Source: Bifidobacterium breve
GTDB taxonomy: Bacteria; Actinomycetota; Thermoleophilia; Solirubrobacterales; Solirubrobacteraceae
Length of the DNA stretch: 64,000 bases
NCBI GenBank assembly: GCA_945878865.1
Contig: CAMCUD010000009.1
Coordinates: 1 to 64,000 of the forward strand
Direction: 5' to 3'
The position numbers and the translations under genes were made by a program. The notes below the pieces were generated by a model. That model was not told where the DNA came from. It saw only the letters and a list, made by a program, of their open reading frames with translations, and did no database searches. Position 1 is the stretch's first letter, and each line of letters begins with the position of its first letter. Below are positions 36,790 through 49,700 of this stretch, piece by piece.

Positions 36790-37718
36790 CCGGCGTCCGC
36801 CGGCGGGACCTCCGTCACGAGCGGCGACGGGTACCACGCGTAGTCCACGTTCCACGGCTTCTCGAGGATGAGCTTCGCGAACACCGCGGCGATCGCCCCG
36901 CGCAGCGTGCGGACGTCGCGGAACTCCGTCGGGTCGATCGGCTCCTGCATCCGCACCACGACGCGGGTGCCCTCCCGCTCGGGGAGGATCGGCAGCACCT
37001 TCACGCCGGTACGGTGCGCGAGCGTCGCCGGGACGCCCGTCAGCGCGACCGACCGGCCGAGGAACGGCGTGGCGGCCGAGCCGGGGACGTCGAAGGCGAT
37101 GAGCAGCGTCTTGTTCGCCTCGAGCAGCTCCGTCAGGCGTTCAGGCCGCGTCGTGTCCGGGATCGCGGTACCCGGCCCCATCCACTCGGCGTAGCCGCGC
37201 AGGCGCAGGATCCACAGGCCGTCGAATCCGGGCGGCATGGGCTCCCAGTAGTGCGAGCTCTGCACCGAGTACATGTGCAGCCCATGGTTGGCGAGGGTCG
37301 CGGCCAGGCCGAACAGCCCGCCGAGATGGCCGACGACGACGAGGCATCCGCGCCCGCCCTCGTGCGCGGCGTGCCAGTGCTCGATGCCCTCGATGCGCGC
37401 GTGCTTGAGCAGCCATGGGCGCCAGAACAGCTCGCGCAGCCGGGCGACCTCCGCGACGTTGCGCCGCGCCAGCTCACGCCATTCGTCGCGGCGATGCGTG
37501 TGCAGGAGGAGGTCCTGCATGAGGTGCTCGGCGCGCTGAAGCTCGAACGCGCGGCCATGGCGCGCCTCCGGTGACGACACCCGCGACGCGAGCGCGAGGG
37601 CGAGCGGCGTGGGGACGAGCCGGTGGACCGCCGGCGTGGCGTACAGGCGGACGGGCAGGCGGACATCGCGGACATGGTCGTCCTGCGGGACCGGCCCGAG
37701 TGTCTCGTCGAACGCCAC
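36786..37718 (-). CDS. LpxL/HtrB-like lysophospholipid acyltransferase (paralog A)
   Basis: VVGHLGGLFGLAATLANHG; FDVPGSAATPFLGRSVALTGVPATLAHRTGVKVLPI; starts 10 nt downstream of the PKS stop, same strand. Confidence 0.8.
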   Translation of the reverse strand: MAFDETLGPVPQDDHVRDVRLPVRLYATPAVHRLVPTPLALALASRVSSPEARHGRAFELQRAEHLMQDLLLHTHRRDEWRELARRNVAEVARLRELFWRPWLLKHARIEGIEHWHAAHEGGRGCLVVVGHLGGLFGLAATLANHGLHMYSVQSSHYWEPMPPGFDGLWILRLRGYAEWMGPGTAIPDTTRPERLTELLEANKTLLIAFDVPGSAATPFLGRSVALTGVPATLAHRTGVKVLPILPEREGTRVVVRMQEPIDPTEFRDVRTLRGAIAAVFAKLILEKPWNVDYAWYPSPLVTEVPPADAG

Positions 37719-37727
37719 GATGCGAGA

Positions 37728-40700
37728 TCAGCGCGGGATGCGGAAGCGGGGGCGGCGCCGGGCGACGGGCGGCGCGGCGGCCGGGTGCGCGGCGACCCAG
37801 TCCTCCACGGCGCGCGCGGTGGTCGGCGCGTCGTCCTCGAGCATGGTGAGGTGGGTGCCGGGCACGTCCGCGGTCGTGGTCCGCTGCGGCCACGTCGCCG
37901 TCCAGTCGCCGACGCGGATCACGCCGGGAACGGGCGTCGTCGCCTTGACGAGGAGGGTCGGCACGGCCGGCGGCTGGGGCGTCCAGTCGGTGAGCAGTCC
38001 GAGGTAGGCGCCCATCGCGGTGAGTCGCTCCTCGTCGATCGCCGGATGCTCGCCGTCGCCCGCGATCATGCGCTCGAACACGGCGTCGGCGATCGACCAC
38101 ATCGTCTCCATCGTGTACGAGTCGACGAGCGTGAGGGAGGTCGGGGCGACCCCGTGCTTCGCCAGCTCGGCGGCGACCGCGTAGGCGAGCAGGCCGCCGG
38201 TGGAGAACCCGACGAGTGCGAACGGCCGGCCGTCGGCGTGCAGCGCGATGGCGGTGGCCTGCGCGCCCGCCACCGCGTCGAGACGCGAGGGCAGCAGCTC
38301 GCCGGGCGCGAACCCGGGGACCGGGACGGCGACGACCTCGCGACGGCCCTGGAACTCCTTGGCGAAGCGCGCGTACTCGTGCGGACCGGAGCTCGCGATG
38401 AGCGACGGGATGCAGTACAGCACCGGTTCGGCGTCGCCCTGCGTGAGCGGGATGACGCTCGGCGCCTGCTCCTTGATGTGGCTCACGCCGAACCGCGGGC
38501 GCAGCGCCGACGCGGCGTGCGCGACGGCGACCCCGTCCTTGAGCTTGCCGAGCAGGTGGGCGCGGCGGAACATCGCGCCGAGCCCGGCGCCGTTGCCGTT
38601 CCCATTGACGTGGCCGTTGCCGTTCGCCGCGGCAGCCGCGGGCTCGGGGGTCACGCCGAGTTCACCCTGGATGTGGGCGATGAGCGTGCTGGGCGTCGGG
38701 TGGTCGAACATCACGGTCGCCGGGAGCGTGAGGCCGGTGAGCGCCTGCAGCCGCTTGCGCAGCTCGAGGCTGACGAGCGAATCGAAGCCGAGCTCGAGGA
38801 ACGTGAGCTCCATGTCGACGGACGCAGGGGTCGCGTAGCCGAGCGACGCGGCGATCTCGCCCCGGATGGCCTCGGCGTCCGCCCCACGGGGCCCGCTGGC
38901 GCCGTTGCCGTTCGCCGCCGCGTAGCCGCCGGCGACCCGGGCCGCGCGGCGCGGGCGCACCCGCACGAGGTCGCCGAGGATCGGCGGCAGGATGCCCGCC
39001 TCGGCCCGCGCGGCGAGCGCCGGGAGGTCCATGCGCATGGGGGCGAGCAGCGCCTCGCCGGTCGCGCGCGCGGCGTCGATGAGCTGCAGGCCGAACGCGT
39101 CGGACATCGGCAGCATGTCGATCGGGCCGACCCGCCGGCCGTCGTCGGTTGTCAGGTGTGCGGTCAGCTCGGTGACGCGGTCCCAGAAACCGAACGCCAG
39201 CGCGATGCCGGGCAGCCCGTCGGCGCGGCGGGTCGCGGCGAGCGCGTCGAGGAACGCGTTGGCCGCCGCGTAGTTCGACTGCCCGGGACTGCCCAGGCAC
39301 GACGCGGCCGAGGAGAACAGGACGAACTCCGCCACGCCGAGGTCGCGGGTGAGCTCGTGCAGCAGCAGCGCGGCGTCGAGCTTCGGGCGCATGACGCGGT
39401 GCAGGCGCTCGGGCGTCATCCCGGTGAGCACGCCGTCGTCGAGTGCGGCCGCGGAATGGAAGACGGCGGTCAGCGGCCGGTCGGCGGGGATCGAGGCGAG
39501 CAGCTGCGCGAGCGCGTCGCGGTCGGTGACGTCGCAGGCGACGACCTCGGCCGTGCACCCGGCGTCGGCCAGCTCGGCGACGAGCTCGCTTGCGCCGGGC
39601 GCGGTGGGGCCGCGGCGGCTGACAAGGAGGAGGTGCTTGGCGCCCTGCGCTTCGGCGAGGTGGCGCGCGAGCATCGCGCCGAGGCCCGTGGGGCCGCCGG
39701 TGACGAGCATCGTGCCGGCGGGGTCGGCGGGCGGCGCGGCATCCGGGTCGGCGTCGCGGTAGGCGTGCACGCGCGGGACGAGCAGCGCGCCGTCGCGGAC
39801 GGCGATCTCGGATTCCCCGGTCGCGAGCGCGGCGGCGAGCAGGTCGTCGGTGAGCTCCGTGTCATCGAGGTCGAGGAGCGCGAAGCGGTCGGGGTGCTCG
39901 GAGTTCGCGGCGCGCAGGAGGCCGGCGAGTGGGGAGTGGCGGAGGTCCGGGTGTTCCCCGGGGGCCGTGGCGACGGCGCCGCGGGTGGCCATGACGAGTC
40001 GGGTCGTGGCGAGCGCTTCCGTCGCGAGGAACTCCTGGAGCAGCGTCATCACCGTCTCGGTGAGCGTGTGGGCGTCGGCGGCGAGGTCGTCCGTGGCCGG
40101 TGCGGTGACGGGCAGGACGAGGTGCGCGGGCGGCGTGTCGCCGGCGTTCTCGAGCGCGTCGACGACGGCGAAGTCGGCGGTGCCCCCGGTGTGCGGCGCC
40201 GCGGTCCAGTCGATGGCGTAGAGCCCGTTGCGCAGGCTGCGCCGCGCCGGCTGCACGTGTTCGATCGGCTGCGTGCGGACGGCGTCGATGGAGATGACGG
40301 GCGCGCCGCCTGGATCCTCGGCGGCGACCCGCCCGTCCGGCGTCACGCGCAGCGTGAGCGCCGCGACGCCGCGCTGGTGCAGCCGCACCCCGGAGAACCC
40401 GATGGGCAGCCCCGGCGTCGCGTGCAGGCCGGCGGCGAGCAGCGCCGGGTGCAGGTCGTAGTCGTGCGCGTCCTCCGCCTCATCGGCGAGCGCCGCCTCG
40501 ACGATGACGTCGTAGCCGTCGCGCGCGGCGCGCTCCATCCCCTGGAACACGGGTCCGAGGTCGAAGCCGGTCTCCGACAGCTGCGCGTACACCGTCGTGC
40601 GAACCAGCTCCTCCCCGTCGGCGGGCCAGTCGCCGACGGCGGACACCGGTGCGTCGTCGGGCGGCGCGAGCGTGCCGACGGCGTGCTCGACGAGCCCGCC

Positions 40701-43700
40701 CTGGTCACCCTCGGGGTGGGAGGAGACCGTCAGGCTCGTCCCTGTCACCGTGACCTGCACCGCGACCGCCCGGCCGGGCTCGAGCACGAGCGGCGCACGC
40801 ACGTCGAGGTCCGCGATCACGGGGGTGTCGGTGTCGATCGCCGCGTGCAGCGCGAGGTCGAGGAACAGCGTGGCCGGCGCGACGACCTGGCCGAGCACCG
40901 CGTGATCGGCGAGCCACGGCTGCTCGCCGAGCGACAGACGCCCGGTCCACACGGCGCCGCCGCCGGGCAGCGGCACCTTCGCCTTGAGGATCGGGTGCTC
41001 GCCCGCCGAGAGCCCGAGCGCGCCGGCATCCTGCGCGCCGGCCTTCGGCTCGAGCCAGTAGTGCTGGTGCTGGAACGCGTACGTCGGCAGCGGCGTGTGC
41101 GGCGGCGTGTCGCCGAAGAGCGCGGTCCAGTCCACCTGCACGCCCGCGGCGTGCGCCTCGCCGAGCGAGCGGATGAACCGCTCCAGCCCGCCGTCGTCGC
41201 GGCGCAGGCTCGTGAGCGCCGGCACGTCGGCCGCGCCGTCCTCGGAGTCGAGGATCTCCTGCAGCGGCGCGGCGAGCACCGGGTGCGGGCCGATCTCCAC
41301 GAGCGCGCCGGCGCCGTCGCCGATGAGCTTCCGGGCCGCCGGTTCGAAGAGGACGGTCTGGCGCAGGTTGCGATACCAGTGCTCGGCGTCCATCGTCTCG
41401 GTCGCCAGTCGCTCGCCGGTGACCGTGGAATACAGCGGGATGGTGCTCGGCAGCGGCGCGACGTCGGCCAGGCCGTCGAGCATGAGGTCGCGGACCGCCT
41501 CGACGTGCGGCGAGTGGCCCGGCACGGTCGAGAGGATCCGCCGCACCCGGACGTTGTCGTCCTCGCAGGCGGTGGCGAACTCGTCGATGATCTCGGGGTC
41601 GCCGGAGATGACGAGCGAGTGCGGCCCGTTCACCGCCGCGACGGTGATGCGCTCGCCCAGGTGCGGGGTGCGCTCGGCGAGCTGCTCGAGCGAGAGGCTC
41701 ACGGAGAGCATGCCGCCGACCCCTGCGATCGTCGCGAGCGCCTGGCTGCGGACCGCCACGATCTTCGCGGCGTCCTCGAGCGTGAGCCCGCCGATGACGT
41801 GCGCCGCGGCGATCTCGCCCTGGGAGTGCCCGACGACCGCGGCCGGCTCGACGCCGAACGAGCGCCACAGCCCGGCGAGCGACACCATGATCGAGAACAG
41901 CACCGGCTGGACGACCTCGATGAGGTCGATGGACGGCTGGCCCGGCTCCCCGCGCAGCACGGCCTCGAGGGAGAAGTCGACGTGCGGTGCGAGCGCCTGC
42001 CCGCACGCGCGCATGTGCTCGGCGAAGACGGGCGACGCGTCGAGGAGCTCCACGGCCATGCCCTCCCACTGGCCGCCCTGGCCGGGGAACACGAACGCCG
42101 GCCGGCGCTCGCCGCGCACGACGCCCTGGGCGATCGCCTCGACGAACTCCCCGCGCGCCAGTGCGGAGAGCCGGTCGGCGAGCTCGTCCAGCCCCCCGAC
42201 GACCGCGACCGCGCGGTGCGACAGGTGGGGGCGCTCGAGGGCGAGCGACGCGGCCACGGCGGAGGGGTCGAGCGCCGGGTTCGCGGCGACGTACGACCCG
42301 AGCCGCTCGGCCTGACCGGCGAGGCCGGCGGCGGTCGAGCCGGAGACGAGGAAGGGCAGGACCCGCGAGGGGATCTCGGGCATGGCCGGCGCGGCCGCCG
42401 CTTCGGGTGGCGCCTCCTCGACGATGAGGTGGGCGTTCGTCCCGCTGATCCCGAACGACGACACGGCCGCGCGGCGCGGGCGGCCGCCGGCGGGCCACGG
42501 GGCGGGCTCGGTCAGGAGCTCGACGCCGCCACCCTCCCACGGGATGTGCGGCGACGGCTCATCGGCCCACAGCGTGCGCGGCAGCGTCTCATGCTGCAGC
42601 GCCTGCACCATCTTGATGACGCCGCCGACGCCCGCCGCGGCTTGCGAGTGGCCGATGTTCGACTTCAGCGAGCCGAGGCGCAGCGGCCCGTCCGGGCGCT
42701 CGCGGCCGTACGTCGCGATGAGCGCCTGCGCCTCGATCGGGTCGCCGAGGCTCGTGCCCGTGCCGTGCGCCTCGACCGCGTCGACGTCGCCGGGTTCCAG
42801 GCCGGCGTTGGCCAGTGCCGCGCGGATCACGCGCTCCTGCGACGGGCCGGACGGCGCCGCGAACCCGTTCGACGCGCCGTCCTGGTTGACCGCGCTGCCG
42901 CGCACCACGGCGAGCACGCGGTGCCCGCGTTCGCGGGCGACCGAGAGGCGCTCCATGACGATGACGCCGACGCCGTCGGCCAGGCCCGTGCCGTTGCCAC
43001 CGGCGCCGAACGCGCGGCACCGCCCGTCGGGCGACAGCACGCGCTGGCGCGACATCTCCACGAACGGCTCGGAGGTCGCCAGCAGCGTCACGCCGCCGGC
43101 GAGCACGAGGTCGCACTCGTCGTTGCGCAGCGCCTGCGAGGCCAGGTGCATCGCCACGAGCGACGACGAGCACGCGGTGTCGACGGACACGGCCGGCCCG
43201 ACGAGCCCGAGCTGGTAGCTGATGCGCCCGGAGACCGCGCTCGTGATGCCGCCTGTGGTCCGCAGGCCCTGCACCTCCTGCGCGTGGTTGCCTTCGCCGT
43301 AGCCGGAGTCGAACGCGCCGGCGAACACGCCCGTGCGCGAGCCGCGCAGGCCGAGCGGGTCGATGCCCGCATGCTCGAGCGCCTCCCACGCGCACTCCAG
43401 CAGGAGCCGCTGCTGCGGATCCATCGCGAGCGCCTCGCGCGGGTTGATGCCGAAGTGGTCGGGGTCGAACGCGCCGCCGTCGAGGAAGCCGCCGTGGCGG
43501 GTGTAGGTCGTGTCGAACTGCTCGGGGTCGGCGTCGAAGATGCGCTCGACGTCCCAGCCGCGGTCGGCGGGGAACTCACCGATCGCGTCGCGCCCCTCCA
43601 CGACCAGCTCCCACAGATCCTCCGCGGAGCCCACGCCGCCCGGGTAGCGGCACGCCATGCCGACGATCGCCAGCGGCTCGTCGGTGGTGGTGCGCTGGGT

Positions 43701-46700
43701 CGCGCGCGGGCCGGGGGTGTCGCGCTCGCGGCCCTCGGCCAGCTCGCGCAGCAGCCCGCCGACGGCCGTCGGCGTCGGGTAGTCGAAGACGAGCGTCGCG
43801 GGGAGCGTCAGCCCGGTCGCGCGCGAGATGCGGTTGCGCAGCTCGACGCCCGACAGCGAGTCGATGCCGAGCTCCTTGAACGTGCGCTGCGCGTCGATCT
43901 GCGACGGCGAGCCGTGGCCGAGCACCGCGGCGAGGTGCTCGCGGACGAGGTCGAGCGCGAGCGCGTCGCGGTCGCTCTCCGGCGCGGCGGCGAGGCGGCC
44001 GGCGAACGAGTCCGCCGCTGCGGTGACCCGCGCGGCGCCGCGGAACAGCCCGGACAGGACCGGCGGGAGCAGCCCGTCGCGCGCCTGCGCCCGCAGGCCG
44101 GGGCGGTCGAGCAGCGTCGGCAGCAGGACCGGGGCGCCGAGCGCGCGGGCGGTGTCGATGAGGTCGAGCCCGTCGTCGTCGGGGATCGGGACGAGCCCGG
44201 CCGGCGCGCGCCGCTCGGCGTCCTCTCCGGTGACGTGGCCGGTCATCCCCGTCGCGGTCTCCCACACGCCGAAGGCCAGCGACTGCGCCGGGAGCCCTTC
44301 GGCCCGGCGCCGGTCGGCGAGGGCGTCGAGCACCGCGTTCGCCGCGGCGTAGTTCCCCTGGCCGGGGAGGCCGAGCGTCGCGGCGACCGACGAGTAGAGG
44401 ACGAACTCGGCGAGATCGAGGTCGCGCGTGAGCGCGTCGAGGTGCAGCGCCGCGTCGGCCTTCGGGCGCAGCACGCGCTCGAGCTGCGCGGCGGTCAGCC
44501 CGGCGATCGTCGCGTCGTCGAGCACCCCGGCGGTGTGGAAGACGGCGGTCAGCGGCCGCTCGGCGGGGACCTGCGCCAGCAGCTGCTCCACCTCGTCGCG
44601 CTCGCCCACGTCGCACGCGACGACCGTCGCCTCGCACCCGAGCTGCGCGAGCGCGTCGACAAGCTCGGCCGCGCCCTCGGCCGCCGGGCCGCGGCGGCTG
44701 GCCAGCAGCAGATGCCGCGCGCCATCGCGCTCGGCGAGGCGCCGCGCGAGCATCGCGCCCAGGCCGCCGGTGCCGCCGGTGATGAGGATCGTCCCGTCCG
44801 GGTCGAGCGGCTGCGGCACGCGCAGGACGAGCTTGCCGGTGTGCCGCGCCTCGCGCAGCGTCCGCAGCGCGTCAGGCGCGTCGCGGACGTCGCGGGTGCT
44901 GATCGGCGCGTGATGCAGCACCCCGCGATCGAACAGCTCCACGATCTCGGCGAGCATCTCGCCGATCCGCTCGGGCGTCGGGTCGGTGAGCAGGTCGAAC
45001 GCCTGGTAGCGCACGCCGGGGTGCGCGGCGGCGACCTCGTCGGGGTCGCGGATGTCCGTCTTGCCCATCTCGACGAACCGGCCGCCGCGCGGGAGCAGGT
45101 CGAGCGACGCGTCGACGAGCTCGCCGGCGAGCGAGTCGAGCACGACGTCCGCGCCCCGGCCGTCGGTTGCGGAAAGGAACGTCTCGCGGAACTCGCTCGT
45201 CCTGGAGCTCGCCCGGTGCGTCTCGTCGACGCCCAGTGCGGCGAGCGTCTCCCACTTGTCCGGGTGCGACGTCGCGTAGATCTCCGCGCCGAGGTGCCGC
45301 CCGAGCTGCAGCGCGGCGGTGCCGACGCCGCCGGTCGCGCTGTGGATGACGAGCGTCTCGCCGGTCTGCAGGTCGGCGAGGTCGACGAGCGCGTAGTACG
45401 CGGTGAGGAAGACGGCCGGGACCGAGGCGGCCTGGGCGTGCGTCCAGCCCTCCGGTGTGGGCACGACCAGCCGGCGGTCGGTGATCGCCTCCGGGCCGAA
45501 CGCGTTGGGGATGAGACCGAGGACGCGGTCGCCGGGCGCCAGGTCGGTGACGTCCTCACCGACATCGAGCACGACGCCGGAGCCCTCGAGGCCCAGCGTC
45601 GTCTCGTCGACGAGACCGAGTGCTCGGGCGACGTCGGCGAAGTTGATGCCGGCCGCGTGGACCGCCACGCGCACCTCGCCGGGGTCGAGCGGGCGCCCGA
45701 AGTCGGCGCGGGGTGCGAACTCGAGGCTCTCCAGCGTGCCGGGCGTCGTGATGCGCAGATGCCACGCGCGGTCGTCGACGCGCGGAGCGGCGGCGTCGGC
45801 GGTCGTCAGCCGCGGCACGCGCACGACACCGCCTCGCCCGGCGAGCACCGGCTCCTCCGCGGCGAGTCCGTCGAGCAGCGCGGCCCGGGGCGCGTCGCTG
45901 GCGTCGAGGTCGAGGAGGGTGAAGCGATCCGGGTTCTCCGTGTGCGCGCTGCGCAGCAGGCCGACGAGCGCGGCCTGCGCGACGTCCGGCGCCTCGCGGT
46001 GGTCGAGCGCGACCGCGCCCCGGGTGACCACCACCAGCCGCGCCGCCGCGAGCGCCTCGGACGCAAGGCACGCCTGGAGCAGCTCGAGCTCCCCGGCGAC
46101 CAGCTCATGGAGATCCGCGGCCGCGACCGGCGCGAGGACGACATCCGGCGCGGGCGCCCCGTCGGCAATCGCGGCCTCCAACGCGGCGAGGTCCGCGTGG
46201 CGCTCGGGCACGAGCCCCCCGAGCGGATCCTCGTCGCCGAGCACGGCGAGCCGCGGCACCGCGCGGTCGGCGGCGGCCGCGAGCTCCTCCCAGCGCACGG
46301 CGTACAGCCCGTCGGTCGTCTCGGCCCCGCCGCGCAGCTGGCGGCGGTCCAGCGGGCGCATGCCGAAGGCGTCGATCGTGAGGACCGGCGCGCCCGCGTC
46401 GTCGGCCACGACGATCCGCGTCTCGCCGCCCTCTGCGGTCAGTGCGGCACGCACCGCCGTCGCGCCCGGCGTGCGGAGCTCGACCCCGGTGAACGAGAAC
46501 GGCACGGGCATCCCGTCGCCGAGGTCGCGCGCCACGGCGGCCTGCAGGACGGCGTCCAGCAGCGCCGGATGCATCGCGAAGCCGTCGGTGGCGACGGCCT
46601 CAGGGAGCGCCGCCTCGGCGTGCACGACGCCACCTGCGCGCGTGACCGCGCGCAGGCCCTGGAACACCGGGCCGTATTCGTAGCCCGCGTCCGCGAGCCG

Positions 46701-49700
46701 GTCGTAGAGGTCCTCGCCGGCGAGGTCCTCGGCACCCGCGGGCGCTGACGGGAGCGCAGCGCTGACGCCGGCGGCCGCGCCCAGCGTCGCGGTCGCATGC
46801 TGCGTCCACGCGCCGGCGTCGCCCGCGCGCGAGTGGACCGCCAGCTCGCGCCGGCCGTCGGCGCCGGGTGCGCCCACCGTCACCTGCAGCGCCACCGCCG
46901 CGCCCTCGCCGAGCACGAGCGGCGCCTGCAGCGCGAGCTCCTCGATGCGCGGCGTGTCCGTCTGCCCCGCGGCGTGCAGCGCGAGGTCGAGGAACCCGGT
47001 CGCGGGCAGCAGCACCGTGCCGGCGACCGCGTGGTCGGCCAGCCACGGATGGCGGTCGAGCCCGAGCCGGCCCGTGTACAGCGTCCCGCCGTCAGGCAGC
47101 GGGATCGCCGCGTCGAGCAGCGGGTGCCCCGTGGCGGCCTGGCCGATCGCCGACGGGTCGCCCCCCCCTGCGGCGCGCGGCGCCAGCCAGTAGCGCTCGT
47201 GCTGGAAGGCGTACGTCGGCAGCGGCGCGCGCGGCGCGTCGCCCAGTAGCGGGCGCCAGTCGACCGGCAGGCCGGCGACGTGCGCCTCGGCCAGGCTGAG
47301 CAGGAACCGCCGCGGCCCGCCCTCGTCGCGGCGCAGGCTGCCGATCGCCGCGATGGTCTCCGGGTCGCGCCCGGCCTGTTCGAACGTCTCGAGCGTCTGG
47401 CTCGTCAGCACCGGGTGCGGGCCCAGCTCGACGACGGTGTCGAACCCTTCGTCGGCGAGCGCGCGCACCGCGGTGTCGTAGAGGACGGTCTGGCGCAGGT
47501 TCTCGTACCAGTAGTCCGCGTCCATCGCGGCGCCGTCGAGCCGCTTCCCGGTGACCGTCGAGTAGATCGGGACGGCACTTGCGCGCGGGGTCACCGAGGC
47601 GAACTGCGCGAGCAGCTCGTCGCGGACCGACTCGATCTGCGCGGAGTGCGCGGCGTAGTCGACGGGCAGGAGCTTCGCCCGCACGTCGTCGGCCTCGCAG
47701 CGGGCGATGAGGTCGTGCAGCCCGTCGAGCTCGCCGCTGACGACGACCGACGTCGGGCTGTTCACCGCCGCGAGCGACACCCGGCCGTCGTAGGGCGCGA
47801 CGAGCTCCGCCGCGCGCTCGGCGCTCGCGCCGACGGCGACCATCCCACCCTGGCCCGACAGCGTCCCGGTCAGCACCCGGCTGCGGCCGGCGACGACGAG
47901 CGCGGCGTCATCCAGCGACAGCGCGCCCGCGATGTGCGCGGCGGCGATCTCGCCCTGCGAGTGGCCGACGACGGCAGCCGGCGCCACGCCGTGCGCCTCC
48001 CACAGGCGGGCGAGCGACACCATCACGGCCCAGAGCGCGGGTTGCACCACGTCGACGCGCTCCAGGGTGGGCGCGTCGGGCGCCCCGCGCAGGACGTCCT
48101 CGAGCACCCAGTCGACGTGCGGCGCCAGCGCGGCCTGACACGCGCGCAGGTGCTCGGCGAAGACAGGCGACGCGTCGAGCAGCTCGACGGCCATGCCCTC
48201 CCACTGGCCGCCCTGGCCGGGGAAGACGAACGCGGGGCGGCGGCCCGGGCGCGCGACGCCGGCGATCACGTCGTCGGAGAACTCCCCGCGCGCGAGGCCT
48301 GCGAGCGCCGCGGTCGCCGATGCGAGGTCGTCGGCCACGGCGACGGCCCGGTGGCCGAGCTGGGCGCGGCCGAGTGCGAGGGACGCGGCGACCGCGTCCG
48401 CGTCGAGGTCCGGGTGCTCGGCGAGGTGGCTGGCGACCCGGTCGGCCTGCGCGGTGAGCGCGTCGGCGTTCGCGCCCGAGACGGCGAACGGGAGCGGCCC
48501 GGCCGGTGCCGTAGACCGCGCCGTCTCCAGCGCTGGCGCCTGCTCGAGCAGCACGTGCGCGTTCGTCCCCGACACGCCGAACGACGACACGCCCGCACGC
48601 CGCGTCCGCTCGCCCGCCGGCCACGGCGCCGGCTCGGTGAGCAGCTCCACCGCGCCGCTGTCCCAGTCGACGTGCGACGACGGCGCGTCGGCCCACAGCG
48701 TCGGCGGCAACGTCTCGTGGCGCAGCGCCTGCACCATCTTGATGACGCCGCCCACACCCGCTGCGGCCTGCGCGTGCCCGATGTTCGACTTCAGCGAGCC
48801 GAGCCGCAGCGGCGTCTCGCGATCCTGCCCGTACGCGGAGAGCAGGGCGGTCGCCTCGATCGGGTCGCCGAGCGTCGTGCCGGTGCCGTGCGCCTCGACG
48901 GCGTCGACCTCGTCCGGGGCGAGCCCGGCGTTGGCCAGCGCCGCGGCGATCACCCGCTCCTGCGAGCGGCCCGACGGCGCGGTCAGCCCGTTTGACGCGC
49001 CGTCCTGGTTGACCGCGCTGCCGCGAATGACCGCGAGCACCTCGTGGCCCTGCGCGAGCGCGACGGACAGCGGCGCGAGCGCGAGCACGCCGGCGCCCTC
49101 GCTCCAGCCGGTGCCGTTCGCGTCGTCGCCGAACGCCCGGCAGCGGCCGTCGGGCGACAGCCCGCGCTGGCGGGAGAACTCCACGAAGATGCCCGGCTGC
49201 GCCATGACCGCGGCGCCGCCCGCCAGCGCGAGGTCGCACTCGCCCGCGCGCAGCGCCTGACACGCGAGGTGCAGCGCGACAAGCGACGACGAGCACGCGG
49301 TGTCGACCGACACCGCAGGGCCCTCGAGCCCGAGGACGTAGGAGACCCGGCCCGAGGCGACGCTCGACTCGGTGCCCGTCAGCGCGTAGCCCGCGGACTT
49401 CTCGTCGGGCAGGTGCAGCTGCGGCCCGTAGTCCTGGCTCATCACGCCGGTGAAGACGCCCGTGCGCGAGCCGCGCAGCCCGAGGGGGTCGATGCCGGCC
49501 GTCTCCAGCGCCTCCCACGAGCACTCGAGCAGCAGGCGCTGCTGCGGATCCATCGCCAGGGCCTCGCGCGGGGAGATGCCGAACAGCTCCGGGTCGAACC
49601 GCGCGGCGTCGTAGAGGAAGCCGCCGCGGTCGACGTACGTCGTGCCGAGTCGCTCGCCGTCGGGATCGACGAGCCGGTCGAGGTCCCACCCGCGGTCGTC

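Noticed and set aside
37623-46748. 3,041-aa ORF on + strand
   Set aside because: Antisense of the PKS; Arg/Gly/Val-rich low-complexity translation with no domain motifs. Long antisense ORFs are expected in high-GC coding DNA.
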